Source: JBECKR01 sp040235415
GTDB lineage: Bacteria; Acidobacteriota; Polarisedimenticolia; Polarisedimenticolales; Polarisedimenticolaceae
DNA length: 5,997 nucleotides
Direction of reading: 5' to 3'
Assembly (NCBI GenBank): GCA_040235415.1
Contig: JBECKR010000201.1
Span: 1-5,997 of the forward strand
Part shown: positions 1 through 5,693 of the stretch, piece by piece
Numbering within the stretch: position 1 is the stretch's first letter
How the letters are laid out: each line of letters starts with the position of its first letter
Translations under genes and position numbers: made by a program
The notes under the pieces: generated by a model
Told to the model about the DNA's origin: nothing
Databases searched by the model: none
The model's input: the letters and a program-made list of their open reading frames with translations, nothing else

Positions 1-425
1 GCCTCGCGGACGCGCTCGACGATCGCGTCCGAGCGGGAGACCGGGTTCTCGTCGTGCGACCCGAGGGGGGACGGGAGGTCGTGGCGGCCCGCCTCGCCGC
101 GCGCGGCGCGAAGGTCGACGCGGTGCGGTTCTACCGCACGGTCGCCGCGCCCGGGGCGGAAGCGATCGCACGGGACGTCGCATCGGGGCGGTACGACGAC
201 GTCGTGTTCTCGTCGCCGTCGACCTTCCTCAAGCTGCTCGAAGCGGCGGAAGAACGCCGCGCGGCGCTCGAGCGCGCGCTCGCGGGCGTCCGCCGCGTCG
301 CCATCGGCGCGGTCACCGCAGCGGCCATGGGCTCTCGCGGGCTCGCACCGCACGCGGTCGCCGAAGAGCCGACGGACGCCGCGGTCGCGGACGCGGTCGT
401 CGCCGCCGCGAGAGAGGGGCTGTGA
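1..425 (+). CDS. hemD: Uroporphyrinogen-III synthase, C-terminal part (5' end outside the window)
   Basis: Uroporphyrinogen-III synthase cyclises hydroxymethylbilane with inversion of ring D, giving the cytoplasmic precursor of haem, sirohaem and cobalamin. The open frame runs from the left edge (first full codon at 3) to TGA 423-425. It gives about 140 residues of a family usually near 250, so this is the C-terminal half. Visible family features are a stretch reading GDRVLVVRPEGGRE, then AARLAARGAKVDAVRFYRTV at the domain start, a VVFSSPSTF segment (usually VVFTS[AP]S), and RVAIGAVTAAAMGSRGL near the C-terminus, which matches the IGxxTAxA(A)xxxGL motif. A GTG at 54 opens the frame locally, but homologous sequence precedes it, so it is not the start. 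Low sequence conservation is normal in this family, and the identification rests on these motifs. The stop lies 70 bp before the preferred gcvT start, which suggests cotranscription. Confidence 0.88.
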   Translation, partial: LADALDDRVRAGDRVLVVRPEGGREVVAARLAARGAKVDAVRFYRTVAAPGAEAIARDVASGRYDDVVFSSPSTFLKLLEAAEERRAALERALAGVRRVAIGAVTAAAMGSRGLAPHAVAEEPTDAAVADAVVAAAREGL

Positions 426-495
426 TACCATGCCCGATCCTCCGACGTCCTCCGGCGTCGCACCAAGACGTCCCCCCGCGCGAGTGGAGGGTTCC

Positions 496-1605
496 GTGGC
501 GGAAGACGATTCGCTCCTCGAGACCCCGCTGTACGACGCGCACGTCAAAGCCGGGGCGCGCATGGTGCCGTTCGCGGGGTTCCGCATGCCGGTGCAGTAC
601 ACCGGGATCGTCGACGAGCACCTCGCGGTGCGAACGCGCGCCGGGCTGTTCGACGTCAGCCACATGGGAGAGGTCGAGGTCCGCGGTCCGCGGGCGCTGG
701 ACTACCTCCAGCACGTGACCTGCAACGACGTCTCCAAGCTCGTCCCGGGGCGCGCGCAGTACTCCGCGCTGCTGCTGCCGAACGGTGCGTTCGTCGACGA
801 TCTCCTCGTGTACATGCTCGGCGAGGGCGACTTCCTCGTCGTCGTCAACGCGTCGAACCGCGGGAAGGACGTCGCCTGGATGCTCGAGCGCCGACCGGAC
901 GCGGGCGTCGCCGTCGAGGACGTCTCCGAGCGGTTCGCCCAGATCGCGATCCAGGGTCCGAGAGCGGTCGAGATCCTGCGGCGGGTGACCGGGCTCGATC
1001 TCGAGGCGATGCGGTACTACCACTTCGCCCACGGCGAGGTCGCGGGAACCCGCGCGCTCGTGTCGCGCACCGGGTACACCGGCGAAGACGGGTTCGAGCT
1101 CTACGTCGCGGCCGACGAAGCGCCGGACCTGTGGTATGCGCTGCTCGGCGAGGGCGGCCCGATGGGCCTCGTGCCCGCGGGACTGGGAGCGCGGGACACG
1201 CTGCGCCTCGAGGCCAAGATGGCGCTGTACGGCAACGACATCGACGACACCACGACCGCCCTCGAGGCAGACCTCTCCTGGATCGTGAAGTTCGAGAAGG
1301 GCGACTTCGTGGGACGCGAGGCGTTGGCGCGGCAGCGCGAGGCGGGGCTCGATCGCAAGCTCGTCGGGTTCGAGATGGAAGGCCGCGCGATCGGCCGCCA
1401 CGGCTATGCCGCGATGCTCGACGGCGCGCCCGTGGGGCGGGTGACCAGCGGCACGCGGGCGCCGTTCCTCGAGCGCAACATCGGCCTCGCGTACCTGCCG
1501 CCCGCGCTGTGGGAGCCGGGCTCCGAGTTCCAGATCGACGTCCGCGGCCGCGCGGAGGCGGCGCGCGTCGTGCCGACGCCGTTCTACAAGCGACCGAAAA
1601 AGTGA
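496..1605 (+). CDS. gcvT: Glycine cleavage system T protein (aminomethyltransferase)
   Basis: GcvT moves the methylene carbon of the aminomethyl-lipoyl group on GcvH to tetrahydrofolate, giving 5,10-methylene-THF and ammonia. It is cytoplasmic and part of the glycine cleavage complex. Using GTG 496, the protein has 369 residues, which is normal for the family. It shows LFDVSHMGE at 51-59, the VDDLLVY segment (100-106) holding the conserved catalytic Asp (D101/D102), NASNRGKD (118-125), SRTGYTGEDGFE (190-201), GLGARDTLRLEAKMALYGND (229-248), and the C-terminal barrel with GRVTSGTRAPFLERNIGLAY (314-333). Start choice: an ATG at 430 is in frame, but the extra 22 residues are Pro/Arg-rich and unlike GcvT. 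GTG 496 has GGAGG at 486-490 five bases upstream and begins just before the conserved LLETPLYDAH segment. gcvH follows after 43 bp, so the two partners are made together. No gcvP is visible. Confidence 0.96.
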   Translation: MAEDDSLLETPLYDAHVKAGARMVPFAGFRMPVQYTGIVDEHLAVRTRAGLFDVSHMGEVEVRGPRALDYLQHVTCNDVSKLVPGRAQYSALLLPNGAFVDDLLVYMLGEGDFLVVVNASNRGKDVAWMLERRPDAGVAVEDVSERFAQIAIQGPRAVEILRRVTGLDLEAMRYYHFAHGEVAGTRALVSRTGYTGEDGFELYVAADEAPDLWYALLGEGGPMGLVPAGLGARDTLRLEAKMALYGNDIDDTTTALEADLSWIVKFEKGDFVGREALARQREAGLDRKLVGFEMEGRAIGRHGYAAMLDGAPVGRVTSGTRAPFLERNIGLAYLPPALWEPGSEFQIDVRGRAEAARVVPTPFYKRPKK

Positions 1606-1648
1606 CCCTCGGCGGGTCGGCCGGGAGGCGTGACGGAGGCAGCCCACG

Positions 1649-2026
1649 ATGGATCCGAGCAAGGCGCGCTACACCAAGGACCACGAGTGGATCGACGGCG
1701 AGAGCGGAACGATCGGCATCACCGATCACGCCCAGGCCGAGCTCGGCGACATCGTGTTCGTCGAGCTGCCCGAGCAGGGGCGTGCCATCAAGGCCGGCGA
1801 GGTCCTCGGCACGATCGAGTCCGTGAAGGCGGTGTCGGAGCTGTACGCGCCGGCCTCCGGAACCGTGGCGGAGGTGAACGCCGCGCTGACGGACAAGCCC
1901 GAGGCGATCAACAAGGATCCCTACGGCACCGGCTGGATCTGCCGCCTGGAGCTGTCGAGCCCGGCCGAGCTCGAAGCCCTCATGGACGCCGAGGCGTACG
2001 CCTCGCTGGTCGAGCAGGGCTCTTGA
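1649..2026 (+). CDS. gcvH: Glycine cleavage system H protein (lipoyl carrier)
   Basis: GcvH is the small lipoylated carrier that shuttles the aminomethyl group from GcvP to GcvT and electrons to dihydrolipoyl dehydrogenase. The 125-residue product has the usual family length. It opens with the typical RYTKDHEWI segment (7-15), followed by GITDHAQAELGDIVFVELPE (23-42). The lipoyl site is in ESVKAVSEL, with K60 as the predicted lipoylated lysine, and PASGTVAEVN (68-77) and the DPYGTGW segment further on. The ATG is preceded by GGAGG at 1635-1639, nine bases upstream. The gene lies 43 bp downstream of gcvT and is probably cotranscribed. Its last 47 bases overlap the 3' end of maf on the opposite strand. 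No terminator hairpin with a T-run was seen at this convergent junction. Confidence 0.96.
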   Translation: MDPSKARYTKDHEWIDGESGTIGITDHAQAELGDIVFVELPEQGRAIKAGEVLGTIESVKAVSELYAPASGTVAEVNAALTDKPEAINKDPYGTGWICRLELSSPAELEALMDAEAYASLVEQGS

Positions 2027-2627
2027 GCTCGGACGCGAGGTCGAGGCCCGCCCGCGCCGCCAGTTCCGGGAGCGCTTCGAGCGGCAGCCCCACGACGTTG
2101 CTCCACGACCCGTCGATCGCGTCGACGAGCAGCGCGCCCCGCTCCTGGATGCCGTAGCCGCCGGCCTTGTCGCGCGGCTCTCCGGTGGCGACGTACCAGC
2201 GCAGCAGCGCCTCCTCGAGCGGCCGGAACCGCACGCGCGTGCGGGCGACGCGGGTCGCCACGACGTCGAGGTCGAGCCGCACGAGGCAGATCCCGCTCAG
2301 GACCTCGTGCTCCCTTCCGGACAGGCTCCGGAGCGCGGCGAGCGCGCCGTCGTCGTCGCGCGGCTTGCCCAGGACCCTGCCGTCCAGGACCACTTCGGTG
2401 TCCGCGGCGAGCACCACCGCCGGGCGCCCCGGATCCGGGCCGATCGTCGCGGCGACGCTCCGTGCCTTGGCTTCCGCGAGCCGCGCGACGAGCGCCGTGG
2501 GCGTCTCGTCGTCGCGCGGCGTCTCGTCGACGTGCGCCGGCACGACCTCGGGCGCGAGGCCGAGGCCCGTGAGGAGGTCGAGCCGCCGCGGCGATGCCGA
2601 GGCCAGGATCCAGCGCGTCGCGGGCAT
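1980..2627 (-). CDS. maf: Maf/YhdE-family nucleoside triphosphate pyrophosphatase
   Basis: Maf proteins hydrolyse certain nucleoside triphosphates to monophosphate and pyrophosphate. They limit non-canonical or excess pyrimidine nucleotides and affect septum formation when overproduced. The 215-residue product has the N-terminal LASASPRR signature (8-15), HVDE (32-35), LAADTEVV with the acidic metal/catalytic site (73-80, D76), LGKP (86-89), SGREHEVLSG (103-112) and DKAGGYGIQ (153-161) followed by GSWSNVVGLPL (173-183). The YGIQ motif is typical of the YhdE (dTTP/UTP-type) subgroup rather than the YceF subgroup, so dTTP/UTP is the likely substrate class (family inference). The last 15 or so residues are Pro/Arg-rich, lie antisense to gcvH and look like a non-conserved tail. 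No Shine-Dalgarno sequence precedes the ATG, and a TAGGGT box sits 7 nt upstream (see the separate entry). Confidence 0.94.
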   Translation of the reverse strand: MPATRWILASASPRRLDLLTGLGLAPEVVPAHVDETPRDDETPTALVARLAEAKARSVAATIGPDPGRPAVVLAADTEVVLDGRVLGKPRDDDGALAALRSLSGREHEVLSGICLVRLDLDVVATRVARTRVRFRPLEEALLRWYVATGEPRDKAGGYGIQERGALLVDAIDGSWSNVVGLPLEALPELAARAGLDLASELKSPARPARRTPRRP

Positions 2628-2634
2628 GCGGGGT

Positions 2635-2640
2635 ACCCTA
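2635..2640 (-). promoter_or_regulatory. Candidate -10 box for maf, suggesting a leaderless transcript
   Basis: On the minus strand TAGGGT (2640 down to 2635) fits the TANNNT core of a -10 element, and TTTGCC lies 16 bp further upstream as a poor -35. Seven bases separate the box from the maf ATG, so transcription would begin at or within a base or two of the start codon. No purine-rich ribosome binding site is present. This is inference from spacing only. Confidence 0.4.
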
Positions 2641-2684
2641 GCACCGCGCGGCCGCCGGCAAAAGTGCCCGAGCGGCGGGTTCTC

Positions 2685-2715
2685 TTGGCACTCCGGGGCG
2701 CAGCGACCGTATAAT
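2685..2715 (+). promoter_or_regulatory. Sigma-70-like promoter for the selenoprotein-ruvX-mltG operon
   Basis: TATAAT at 2710-2715 is a perfect -10 consensus in a very GC-rich context. TTGGCA at 2685-2690 matches the -35 consensus at five of six positions. The 19-bp spacer is longer than the optimal 17, so the -35 assignment is less certain than the -10. Transcription would start near 2722, giving a leader of about 27 nt that contains the ribosome binding site at 2731-2740. Confidence 0.65.
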
Positions 2716-2730
2716 CCCCCGATCTTGGTC

Positions 2731-2740
2731 GAGGGAGGGA
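2731..2740 (+). promoter_or_regulatory. Ribosome binding site fixing the start of the UshA-like gene
   Basis: The purine run GAGGGAGGGA ends eight bases before ATG 2749. It settles the start: the frame is open further upstream to 2167, but that part is antisense to maf and lies before the promoter. It also shows that the 69 codons ahead of the in-frame TGA are translated from a strong initiation site, which would be odd for a chance open frame. Confidence 0.8.
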
Positions 2741-2748
2741 TTCGATCG

Positions 2749-3798
2749 ATGAGAGGACTTGCGACACGATCCGGTCGCGTCGCCGCCGTGGCAGTCGTCG
2801 CGGGGCTCGCGCTCGCGGTCGCGGTTTCGGTCGCCGCGGAGCCGATGGTGGCGAGCTTCGCGACACCGCAGGGTGCGCTGATCGCGCCGGGGCCGGCACC
2901 CGACGTGACGCTGCTCTACACGGGCGACGTCATCGGGTACGTCGACCCCTGCGGGTGACACCGCAACCCCGCGGGGGGCCTGGCCCGGAGGGCCTGGCTT
3001 ATCGAGAAGCTGAAGGAGACGTACCCGGGCACTCCGGAGCTGCTGCTCGACTCGGGGAACATCTCGGACAATCCGACGCCGCAGGGCGACGCGAAGACCG
3101 CGGGCTTGGTCGAGGGCATGAACCGCCTCGGCTACCGCGCCGCGAACGTCGGCGAGCGCGACCTCGTGATGGGATACGACGAGTTCCGCCGTCGGACCGC
3201 GGGCGCGAAGTTCGAGTTCGTGTCGGCGAACGTCGTCCGCAAGGACGACGGCAAGACCGTCTTCGAGCCTTACACCGTCCTCGACGTCGCGCGTAAGGGC
3301 GGAAAGCCGTTTCGCGTCGGCGTGATCGGCGTCGTCAGGTTCAACCCGATCTTCCTCAAGGCCGGGCCCGACGGCAGCAATCTCGTCATCGCGCGGCCCG
3401 AGGATCAGGTCGCGAAGTTCATGCCGGAGCTGCGGGACAAGGCGGACGTCGTGATCCTGCTCGCCGCGATGCACGAGGACGACGCCCGGGCGGTGGTCAA
3501 GGCCGTGCCGGGAATCGACCTCGTCGTCGGCGCGTACGGCGGCATGTTCTCGACCCGCGAGGAGCGCGAGGGCGACGTCCTGATGGTGTACAGCGGGAGC
3601 CAGGGCAAGCGGATCGGGGAGACGCGCCTGTACCTCGACGGCGGCAAGATCGCCGACAGCCGGACGTACGTCCACTTCCTGAACGCCTCGTACCCCGGCG
3701 ACCCGGAGATGGACCGGTTCGTCGAGACGATCCACGGCCGGGAAGCCGCGCCGCGAGCCGGCGCGGGCGCCGCTCCCGGGGCCGGCGGAGCGAATTGA
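2749..3798 (+). CDS. Exported UshA-like selenoprotein (in-frame TGA = Sec70), degenerate metallophosphatase fold
   Basis: Read through TGA 2956-2958, this is one 349-residue protein. Residues 1-30 look like a signal peptide (Arg-bearing start, hydrophobic 11-29, AA|EP cleavage), so the protein is probably periplasmic or exported. TLLYTGDVIGYVD (54-66) corresponds to the first metallophosphatase/5'-nucleotidase motif. It is followed by PCGUHRNPAGGLARR (67-81), where U70 is the TGA codon. Then come LLLDSGN (98-104), GYRAANVGERD (128-138), ADVVILLAAMH (232-242), VPGIDLVVGAYGG (253-265) and an Ala/Gly/Pro-rich tail. Compared with UshA-type motifs, most metal ligands are changed: ND-x-H to GD-x-I, GD to GN, GNHE to GERD, and GGHxH to GAYGG. 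Hydrolase activity is therefore doubtful, and a thiol/selenol redox or metal-binding role is more likely (inference). I recall NCBI family names of the form 'UshA-like (seleno)protein', which I could not check. The alternatives are a nonsense mutation or a sequencing error at codon 70. It is translationally coupled to ruvX through TTGA 3795-3798. Confidence 0.85.
2956..2958 (+). other. Recoded UGA: predicted selenocysteine codon 70
   Basis: The TGA interrupts an otherwise continuous frame. It is preceded by a signal peptide and the first phosphatase-like motif and followed by 279 homologous codons without a frame change. It lies in the motif C-G-X-x-x-N-P-x-G-G-L-A-R-R. From my knowledge of this family, X is usually Cys, the residue most often exchanged with Sec. 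TGA serves as a normal stop for the neighbouring genes, so this is local recoding and not a changed genetic code. Confidence 0.82.
2978..2998 (+). promoter_or_regulatory. Candidate bacterial SECIS hairpin
   Basis: GGCCC (2982-2986) pairs with GGGCC (2990-2994) around a GGA loop (2987-2989). Below a T-T mismatch (2981/2995) the stem continues with CC (2979-2980) to GG (2996-2997) and G2978 to C2998. G-U pairs may extend it further. The loop begins 29 nt after the last base of the TGA and has G in its first positions. This matches the published bacterial SECIS model as I recall it: loop about 16-37 nt from UGA, upper stem of at least 4 bp, short loop with an early G. The hairpin lies inside the coding region, as bacterial elements do, and would present UGA to SelB. 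A hairpin of this stability is not rare at this GC content, so position is the stronger evidence. Confidence 0.65.
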
Positions 3799-4250
3799 AA
3801 GATCCGGTCGGACGCGTCGTGGCGCTCGACCTCGGCGACGCCCGGGTCGGCGTCGCGGTGTCGGATCCGCTCGGCGTGACGGCGCAGGCGCTGCCGACGA
3901 TCGAGAACCGCGGGGCGCGCCGGGTGCTCGAGGCCGTCACGCGGGTGGTGGCCGAGCACGACGCGCGCATCGTCGTGGTCGGTCTTCCGTTGCTGATGTC
4001 CGGGGAGGACGGCGCCCGCGCGACCGCGGCTCGGGAGTTCGCCGAGAAGCTCGCCGCCGCGCTTCCGGCGGTCGCCGTCCGGCTTTGGGACGAGAGGCTG
4101 ACGACGGTCCAGGCCGAGCGCGCGCTGCTCGAGGGTAACGTCCGGCGGGGCGATCGTCGCCGCCGGGTCGACGCGCTCGCGGCGACCGTGCTGCTGCAGA
4201 GCTGGCTCGATGCGCGGGCCGCCGGGGCGGGAGCGGAGCGGGAAGCTTGA
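3795..4250 (+). CDS. ruvX: RuvX/YqgF-family putative pre-16S rRNA nuclease / Holliday junction resolvase
   Basis: YqgF/RuvX proteins are small RNase H-fold nucleases. They are linked to 5' maturation of 16S rRNA in E. coli and to Holliday-junction resolution in other species, and they act in the cytoplasm. The 151-residue product is of normal length or slightly longer. It has the first acidic motif VALDLGDARVGVAVSDPLG (9-27, D12), IVVVGLPLLMSGEDG (59-73), AREFAEKL (79-86), LWDERLTTVQAE (97-108, acidic D99/E100) and RVDALAATVLLQSWLD (124-139, D126), so the expected acidic residues are present. The start is TTG 3795, overlapping the upstream TGA as TTGA, with GGAG at 3787-3790. A later GTG at VALDL would truncate the first strand. 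The end overlaps mltG in the same way, which indicates translational coupling on both sides. ruvX next to mltG is a common bacterial gene order. Confidence 0.94.
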   Translation: MKDPVGRVVALDLGDARVGVAVSDPLGVTAQALPTIENRGARRVLEAVTRVVAEHDARIVVVGLPLLMSGEDGARATAAREFAEKLAAALPAVAVRLWDERLTTVQAERALLEGNVRRGDRRRRVDALAATVLLQSWLDARAAGAGAEREA

Positions 4251-5278
4251 GATCGGTCGTGGCTCGCATCCTGGCCGCGGCGATCGCGGCCGTCCTGGCC
4301 ACCGCCGTGATCGGCGTGCTCTTGGTGACGCGCGAGCTCGACACGCCCCGTGCGGAGTGGAGCGGGTCCGAGATCGTCGTCGAGCTTCCGCGGGGGATGA
4401 GCGCGCGCGCCATGCTCGACGTCCTCGCGGAGCACGGTGTCCTGCGGCATCCGGCGCTCGCGGGACTGTACCTCCGGTGGCACGGGGGAGCGGGTTCGCT
4501 GCACGCCGGGGAGTACCGCTTCGACCACCCGGTGTCGACGTTCGAGGTCCTGGAAAGGCTCCGGCGGGGGGACGTGCTGTTGCACCCCGTCACGCTGCCC
4601 GAAGGCCTCGACCTCGCGGAGGTCGCGCGCCGGCTTCAAGAAGCCGGGCTGCACGATGCCGCCGTCCTCGAGGCCGCGTTCCGGAATCCCGCCGCGATCC
4701 GCGACCTCGATCCCGAGGCGCCGGACCTCGAGGGATACCTCTTTCCGGACACCTATCTGTTCTCCAAGGAGGAGACCCCGCCGAGAATCGCGGAGGTCAT
4801 GGTGCGGCGGTTCCGCGAGGCGGTGGGGGAGACCTACGCCGCGCGTGCGGCGGGAGTCGGCCTCAGCCTCCGGCAGGCCGTGACGCTCGCGTCGATGATC
4901 GAGAAGGAGACGTCGGTGCCGGACGAGCGGGGTCGGATCAGCCGCGTGTTCCACAACCGCCTGGCGCGCGGCATGAAGCTGCAGTGCGACCCCACCGTGC
5001 GCTTCGCCCTGGAGCGCGCCGGCAAGCCGATCGGACGGCTGACGTACCGCGACCTCGAGCTCGACTCGCCGTACAACACCTACCGCGTGGGCGGCCTTCC
5101 TCCGGGGCCGATCTGCTCGCCCGGAAAGGCCAGCCTCGACGCGGCGGTCGATCCCACCGCCGGCGACGAGCTGTACTTCGTGGCCTCGCCCGACGGGGGC
5201 CACAGGTTCTCCGCGACGCTCGAAGGTCACCTTCGCGCCGTCGCGGAGTGGCGCGACTACGTCCGATCCTCGAGATAG
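4247..5278 (+). CDS. mltG: Endolytic murein transglycosylase MltG (YceG-like)
   Basis: MltG is an inner-membrane lytic transglycosylase that cuts nascent glycan strands and is thought to terminate peptidoglycan polymerisation. The 343-residue product begins with one membrane segment (about 7-28, Ala/Val/Leu-rich), leaving the catalytic part in the periplasm. A LysM-like region follows (IVVELPRGMSARAMLDVLAEHGVL, about 43-66), then the GEYRF segment (88-92), LPEGLDLAEVARRL (117-130) and EGYLFPDTY (162-170). The catalytic motif LASMIEKET (214-222) has E219 as the active-site Glu. MKLQCDPTVRFAL, SPYNTYRVGGLPPGPICSPGKASLDAA and ELYFVASPDGGHRFSATLEGH close the domain. The start is TTG 4247, overlapping the ruvX stop as TTGA, with a purine-rich GCGGGAAG just upstream. 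The stop TAG at 5276-5278 lies within the 3' end of the minus-strand gene. Family assignment is secure. Confidence 0.96.
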   Translation: MRSVVARILAAAIAAVLATAVIGVLLVTRELDTPRAEWSGSEIVVELPRGMSARAMLDVLAEHGVLRHPALAGLYLRWHGGAGSLHAGEYRFDHPVSTFEVLERLRRGDVLLHPVTLPEGLDLAEVARRLQEAGLHDAAVLEAAFRNPAAIRDLDPEAPDLEGYLFPDTYLFSKEETPPRIAEVMVRRFREAVGETYAARAAGVGLSLRQAVTLASMIEKETSVPDERGRISRVFHNRLARGMKLQCDPTVRFALERAGKPIGRLTYRDLELDSPYNTYRVGGLPPGPICSPGKASLDAAVDPTAGDELYFVASPDGGHRFSATLEGHLRAVAEWRDYVRSSR

Positions 5279-5481
5279 GGGCTGTCGGGCAGCGAGATCC
5301 CGTGGTAGTTGATCTCGCGCCGCCGAACCTGGTCGGACAACATCTCGTTGATCACGCCGAGCTCGTTGATCTCGCCGTTCTGCAGCGCCTTGTAGTGGAA
5401 CCGGCAGAAGCCCTCGAGATAGACCGGGTCCTGGCAGAACCGGGCGCCGCCGAAGCTCGTCCTGAACTTGCAGTGATCCAC
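5257..5481 (-). CDS. Small Cys3-His zinc-finger-like protein of unknown function
   Basis: I do not recognise this 74-residue protein by name. It starts at GTG 5481 with a GGGAGGTC ribosome binding site just upstream (minus strand, about 5487-5494). It has C4, C16, C26 and H29, spaced C-x11-C-x9-C-x2-H and reading MDHCKFRT...RFCQDP...GFCRFHYKAL. This arrangement suggests one structural zinc site (inference). The rest (31-74) is polar and may be helical, including the segment INELGVINEMLSDQVRRREIN. Third codon positions are strongly G/C as in real genes here, and a TATAAT box stands at the right distance, so I take it as a true gene. Its last 22 bases overlap mltG tail to tail. The Cys/His pattern recalls WRC-type or other treble-Cys DNA-binding motifs, but no function can be assigned. 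Confidence 0.78.
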   Translation of the reverse strand: MDHCKFRTSFGGARFCQDPVYLEGFCRFHYKALQNGEINELGVINEMLSDQVRRREINYHGISLPDSPYLEDRT

Positions 5482-5504
5482 GTCGACCTCCCGAGCGAGC
5501 GCGC

Positions 5505-5510
5505 ATTATA
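5505..5510 (-). promoter_or_regulatory. -10 box of the small Cys3-His gene
   Basis: On the minus strand TATAAT (5510 to 5505) is a perfect consensus. Transcription would begin near 5498, giving a very short leader of about 17 nt that holds only the GGGAGGTC ribosome binding site before GTG 5481. No convincing -35 hexamer is present at 16-19 bp (the bases there are GC only), so an activator or another sigma factor could be involved. Confidence 0.5.
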
Positions 5511-5693
5511 GCGGAGCCCGCGGCGCCGGCGCCGTCCCGGGCGCGGACGTTTACGATCCCGTGATCCCGAGCACCGCGGCGTCATGGTTACGGCCGCCGC
5601 GCTCGCGGTCGCCGCGGGGATTGCCCGTCCCGCAGCACGCGCGGCGCCGTCGCGGGGGTGGCGCGCCGGTTGCTTGACGGTGCTGCGTGCCCC

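Noticed and set aside
430..495. ATG 430 as the gcvT start
   Set aside because: It would add 22 Pro/Arg-rich residues not typical of GcvT. GTG 496 has GGAGG at good spacing and gives the usual length.
313..1662. Long minus-strand open frame (449 codons) antisense to gcvT
   Set aside because: Arg/His/Asp-rich with no family motifs. Such shadow frames are expected opposite GC-rich genes. The plus strand carries an unmistakable GcvT.
2167..2748. In-frame upstream extension of the UshA-like gene
   Set aside because: It is antisense to maf, Ser/Arg-rich and lies before the TATAAT promoter. ATG 2749 has a strong ribosome binding site and begins a proper signal peptide.
2956..2958. Global recoding of TGA (for example as Trp or Gly) to explain the in-frame TGA
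   Set aside because: hemD, gcvT, gcvH, ruvX and the UshA-like gene all end normally at TGA, and read-through at those stops is not supported by homology.
3106..3798. Independent shorter gene starting at TTG 3106 after the TGA
   Set aside because: Family sequence begins well before 3106, immediately after the TGA and in the same frame. No ribosome binding site precedes TTG 3106. It is part of the read-through protein.
3497..5506. Very long minus-strand open frame (669 codons) opposite ruvX and mltG
   Set aside because: Composition is Arg/Gly/Pro-biased, no motif is visible, and it lies opposite two clear conserved genes. It is a GC-driven shadow.
4210..5511. Plus-strand open frame of 433 codons overlapping mltG in another frame
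   Set aside because: Arg/Gly-rich shadow of mltG. Its end is antisense to the small Cys3-His gene. No motif and no ribosome binding site.
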